From contig NZ_JAMXBE010000027.1 in the NCBI RefSeq assembly GCF_024704835.1, forward strand, positions 1 through 33,188: a stretch of DNA of 33,188 nucleotides, in the 5' to 3' direction. Shown here one piece after another: positions 31,086 to 33,188 of the stretch. Numbering within the stretch: position 1 is the stretch's first letter; the number at the start of each line of letters is the position of its first letter. This stretch comes from Parapedobacter tibetensis. Its GTDB lineage: Bacteria > Bacteroidota > Bacteroidia > Sphingobacteriales > Sphingobacteriaceae. The notes below the pieces were generated by a model, which was not told the origin of the DNA, did not search any database, and saw only the letters and a list, made by a program, of their open reading frames with translations. Position numbers and translations under genes: made by a program.

Positions 31086-31919
31086 TTATCGTAAGTATTG
31101 ATCAAAAAACAGGATCATGTCATTCCAAGAGGCGGTATCCGCGGCAGCGTTATAGGCAATGGGCATATTGAATTTCTTGCCGTTTTCGGTGGCGGCTGGA
31201 TTGGTGAAGGCGTGTGTCGCACCGGGATATGCCTTAAATTCATAGGTGGCGCCGATGTTGTCCAATTCCGCCCGGAAGGCTTCTACTTCGCTATCAGGAA
31301 CAAGGCCGTCTTCGGCCCCGTGACAGATGAGAATAGGTGTTTTGAGCAACTCCTTGTTGGCAGGTACGCCCTTTAATCCGCCATGGAAACTCACCGCAGC
31401 CTGTAGGGGGTCGCCCAGTTTGACGGCGTTTAATACCATAGAGCCACCGAAGCAATAACCGATGGCGGCGATGCGGGTGGTATCTACATCTGGATGGGCC
31501 TTGAGCTGGGCGAGTGCGGCATCGAAGCGCTGCTTGGCCAGTTGCGGATCCTGGTAATTAGGCGTAGCCAGTGCCAATGCACCATCGGGGTTGTCGGCCG
31601 TTTTGCCCTGCCCGTACATGTCCACAGCAAGAGCCACATAACCCAAGTCGGCCAGTTCACGCGTCCTCCGTTTGGTATAATCATCCAGCCCCCACCATTC
31701 GTGTACCACCAATACACCAGGTTTTTTAATCGTATCCTCGCAAAAGGCCAAATAACCTTGCATCGTATCGCCTGCAGCCTGATAGCTGACCGAATTGGTC
31801 ACGATAGAGTCCGCCGGGTTCATTGTTTGGGCGGTCTCGGTGGAATCTTTGTTTGTTGCACCGCCGCATCCTATCACTAAGAACGCTGCGGAAACCAACA
31901 TAATGTCTGTTGTCTTCAT
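31086..31919 (-). CDS. Dienelactone hydrolase family lipoprotein
   Basis: The 277-residue alpha/beta-hydrolase has a lipoprotein signal ending LVIGC, with C18 lipidated. The Cys-His-Asp triad of the dienelactone hydrolase family is present: C156 in IGYCFGGSMV, D204 in ILICHGAEDGLVP and H236 in YPGATHAFTNPA. The helper glutamate E74 lies in VVHEWWGLDD. Known members open lactone rings of chlorocatechol products; broader relatives act as periplasmic esterases. The lipid anchor points to an envelope location instead of the usual cytoplasm. I place the start at 31919 because it gives the lipobox; the extension to 32033 overlaps the exonuclease gene. Confidence 0.9.
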   Translation of the reverse strand: MKTTDIMLVSAAFLVIGCGGATNKDSTETAQTMNPADSIVTNSVSYQAAGDTMQGYLAFCEDTIKKPGVLVVHEWWGLDDYTKRRTRELADLGYVALAVDMYGQGKTADNPDGALALATPNYQDPQLAKQRFDAALAQLKAHPDVDTTRIAAIGYCFGGSMVLNAVKLGDPLQAAVSFHGGLKGVPANKELLKTPILICHGAEDGLVPDSEVEAFRAELDNIGATYEFKAYPGATHAFTNPAATENGKKFNMPIAYNAAADTASWNDMILFFDQYLR

Positions 31920-31992
31920 GAGATTGATTTTTTTACGAAAGTAGGGAAAACTTCGTTTCTTGGTATACATTGTTTTTTTCATTAAACAATCG

Positions 31993-32775
31993 TTATGACT
32001 TATTGTTCTCCAGCTCAACCCATACCGGAGCATGGTCGCTGGTTTTTTCCCAGCCCCTTACATGGCGGTCGACACCAGCTGAAATAAGGCGAGGGGCGAC
32101 GTCAGGGCTCAGCAAGAAATGGTCGATCCTTAACCCAGCGTCGCGCCCGAAGGCATTGCGGAAGTAATCCCAAAACGTGTAGACCGTTTGGTCGGGATAG
32201 ATTTTCCGAATAGCGTCAACCCATCCTTGGTCCGTCAACGTGTTGAATGCTTGCCGCGATTCTGGCCGAAAGAGTGCATCATTCACCCATCGTTCGGGTT
32301 TATATGCATCCATTTCTGTGGGGATGATATTAAAATCGCCGGCCAATATTACGGGGGTTCCTCGGTCGAGCAGTGTTTGCGCATGGATAAGGAGGCGGTT
32401 TAGCCAGCTTAATTTATAGTCAAATTTTGGCCCCGGTACGGGGTTGCCATTTGGAAGATACAGACAGCTAACGATAATGCCATTGATTTTTGCTTCGATA
32501 TAGCGGCTATGAACATCCTCCGGATCCCCCGGGAGGGCACGGCAGATTTCCTCAGGTTGCCCAATCCGCGAGAGGATAGCCACGCCGTTCCAGCTCTTCT
32601 GTCCGTGCCAAATGGATTGATATCCGGCGTTCAACAATGCCTCTTCCGGAAAATTCTCTTGAATGGCTTTCAGTTCTTGGAGACATAGGACATCCGGCTG
32701 GGTTTCTTCCAGCCATCTCAAGACAATAGGGAGTCGGGCATTGATGCTGTTCACATTGTACGTAGCGATTTTCAT
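31993..32775 (-). CDS. xth: Exodeoxyribonuclease III
   Basis: The 260-residue cytoplasmic enzyme is an AP endonuclease and 3'-5' exonuclease of base-excision repair. Family motifs are complete: KIATYNVNSINAR at the start, the metal-binding glutamate in LCLQELKA, SCLYLPNGNPVPG, VILAGDFNIIPTE (Asp and Asn of the active site), LRIDHFLLSP, and the terminal SDHAPVWVELE (Asp-His pair). Length is normal. It lies 73 bases upstream of the dienelactone-hydrolase gene on the same strand. A GATATTTG sequence just ahead (minus strand, 32780-32787) is a one-mismatch -7 box. The heptad-repeat region lies behind it at the window edge. Confidence 0.95.
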   Translation of the reverse strand: MKIATYNVNSINARLPIVLRWLEETQPDVLCLQELKAIQENFPEEALLNAGYQSIWHGQKSWNGVAILSRIGQPEEICRALPGDPEDVHSRYIEAKINGIIVSCLYLPNGNPVPGPKFDYKLSWLNRLLIHAQTLLDRGTPVILAGDFNIIPTEMDAYKPERWVNDALFRPESRQAFNTLTDQGWVDAIRKIYPDQTVYTFWDYFRNAFGRDAGLRIDHFLLSPDVAPRLISAGVDRHVRGWEKTSDHAPVWVELENNKS

Positions 32776-32817
32776 GAAGCAAATATCCTAATAATAAGGT
32801 AAAATCAATACAGCAAA

Positions 32818-33188
32818 GGAAATTACTACTCAGGAATGAACTCACTCCTGGCCAAAATGAATATCTTTTCGATGGAAGTGAATTACTTTTCAGCAAGAAT
32901 GAATTACTCTTTGGCTGAAGTGAATATCTTTTTTGCTAAAGTGAATACCTTCTCGACAGAAGTGAATTACTTTTCAGCAAGAATGAATTACTCTTTGGCT
33001 GAAGTGAATATCTTTTTGGCTAAAGTGAATATCTTTTCGGTGGAAGTGATTTACTTTTCGACAAGAATGAATTACTTTTCGGCTGGAATGAATATCTTTT
33101 TGGCTAAAGTGAATATCTTTTCGATGGAAGTGAATATCTTTTCGGCTGGAATGAATGTCTTTTTTGGGAAAGTGAACATCTTTCTGGA
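32818..33188 (+). repeat. 21-bp tandem repeat array, cut by the window edge
   Basis: From 32836 to 33171 there are 16 complete units of exactly 21 bp with the consensus GAAGTGAATATCTTTTCGGCT (unit start shown at the charged codon), then 17 bases of a 17th. A shortened 18-bp degenerate unit precedes them at 32818-32835 (AATTACTACTCAGGA). Units 3-6 (32878-32961) and 7-10 (32962-33045) are near-copies of each other, so an 84-bp higher-order period is present. The unit contains no spacer of unique sequence, so this is not CRISPR. The array continues past the window. Confidence 0.93.
32836..33188 (+). CDS. Heptapeptide-repeat protein, candidate, 3' end outside the window
   Basis: The frame from ATG 32836 is open for 117 codons to the window edge; the nearest in-frame stop upstream is TAA at 32800. 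The product is a run of seven-residue units: MNIFSME, VNYFSAR, MNYSLAE, VNIFFAK, VNTFSTE and so on. Position 1 is Met/Val, 2 is Asn in all but one unit, 4 is mostly Phe, 6 is mostly Ala, and 7 is Lys, Glu, Arg or Gly. The other two forward frames are closed in every unit by TGA or TAA. There is no signal peptide, and the spacing does not match a coiled coil. Every unit begins with ATG or GTG, so the true start is uncertain. I know no named family. It may not be a gene at all. Confidence 0.4.
   Translation, partial: MNSLLAKMNIFSMEVNYFSARMNYSLAEVNIFFAKVNTFSTEVNYFSARMNYSLAEVNIFLAKVNIFSVEVIYFSTRMNYFSAGMNIFLAKVNIFSMEVNIFSAGMNVFFGKVNIFL

Noticed and set aside
31920-32033. Longer N-terminus for the dienelactone-hydrolase-family protein
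   Set aside because: It overlaps the exonuclease III gene and hides the lipoprotein signal, which starts at 31919.
32552-32896. Minus-strand frame that begins in the repeat array
   Set aside because: It lies antisense to the exonuclease III gene region and reads the repeats in a frame without conserved motifs.
32818-33188. CRISPR array
   Set aside because: Units abut each other with no unique spacers; the unit is 21 bp and there are no cas genes.
1-33188. Prophage or integrated element
   Set aside because: No integrase, structural phage gene, attachment repeat or transposase is visible; the tRNA gene is not followed by a duplicated 3' end within the window.

Overview
The window looks like chromosomal DNA of a Bacteroidota bacterium, most likely family Sphingobacteriaceae (Parapedobacter/Pedobacter-like; this placement is inference from protein style, not a database result). 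Supporting signs are a Bacteroidota-type trigger factor, lipoproteins with short lipoboxes, M13 and WG-repeat proteins, a TPR histidine kinase of the HisKA_3 class, few Shine-Dalgarno sequences, and at least a dozen copies of the Bacteroidota sigma-A -7 element TAnnTTTG at sensible distances upstream of genes. No phage, integrase, transposase, rRNA or CRISPR array is visible.

Layout. Bases 1-1690 hold tRNA-Leu(UAG) with its own promoter and terminator, then tig. Bases 1693-3212 (minus strand) hold a NarL/LuxR response regulator and a two-helix membrane protein of unknown function. Bases 3213-3724 are a gene-poor stretch with palindromes and a terminator-like hairpin. Then follow a SAM methyltransferase, an NlpE/META lipoprotein (minus), endonuclease V and a large SNF2 helicase. 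Bases 9638-13103 are an overlapping pair: a lipoprotein with TIM-barrel-like traits and an 821-residue helical-repeat protein, both of unknown function. Next come a DUF2062 protein (minus), a small three-helix membrane protein, a 23-residue mini-lipoprotein, a CHAP-domain hydrolase, a MORN/TonB-C protein and a TPR histidine kinase (minus).

The right half holds an aldose-1-epimerase-like protein with a NUDIX hydrolase, an MFS exporter (minus), a zinc-ribbon membrane protein, an AbgT transporter with a small outer-membrane-type protein, a WG-repeat lipoprotein, an M13 metallopeptidase, an ArsR/AHSA1/VOC operon with a clear operator over its promoter, a dienelactone-hydrolase-family lipoprotein (minus) and exonuclease III (minus). 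Most of this is ordinary housekeeping and envelope biology.

The most unusual element is at the right edge. From 32836 to the end of the window runs a 21-bp tandem repeat, about 16.8 units, that keeps a single forward frame open and encodes a heptapeptide repeat of the form (M/V)-N-(I/Y)-F-(S/L)-A-(E/K/R). Residue 7 alternates basic and acidic, and a higher-order 84-bp (four-unit) period is visible. Whether this is a gene for a filament-like protein, a DNA element phased at two helical turns, or a neutral minisatellite cannot be settled from sequence alone. The second place to look is 13956-15056, where a small membrane protein, a mini-lipoprotein and a CHAP hydrolase are stacked. The third is the uncharacterised overlapping pair at 9638-13103.
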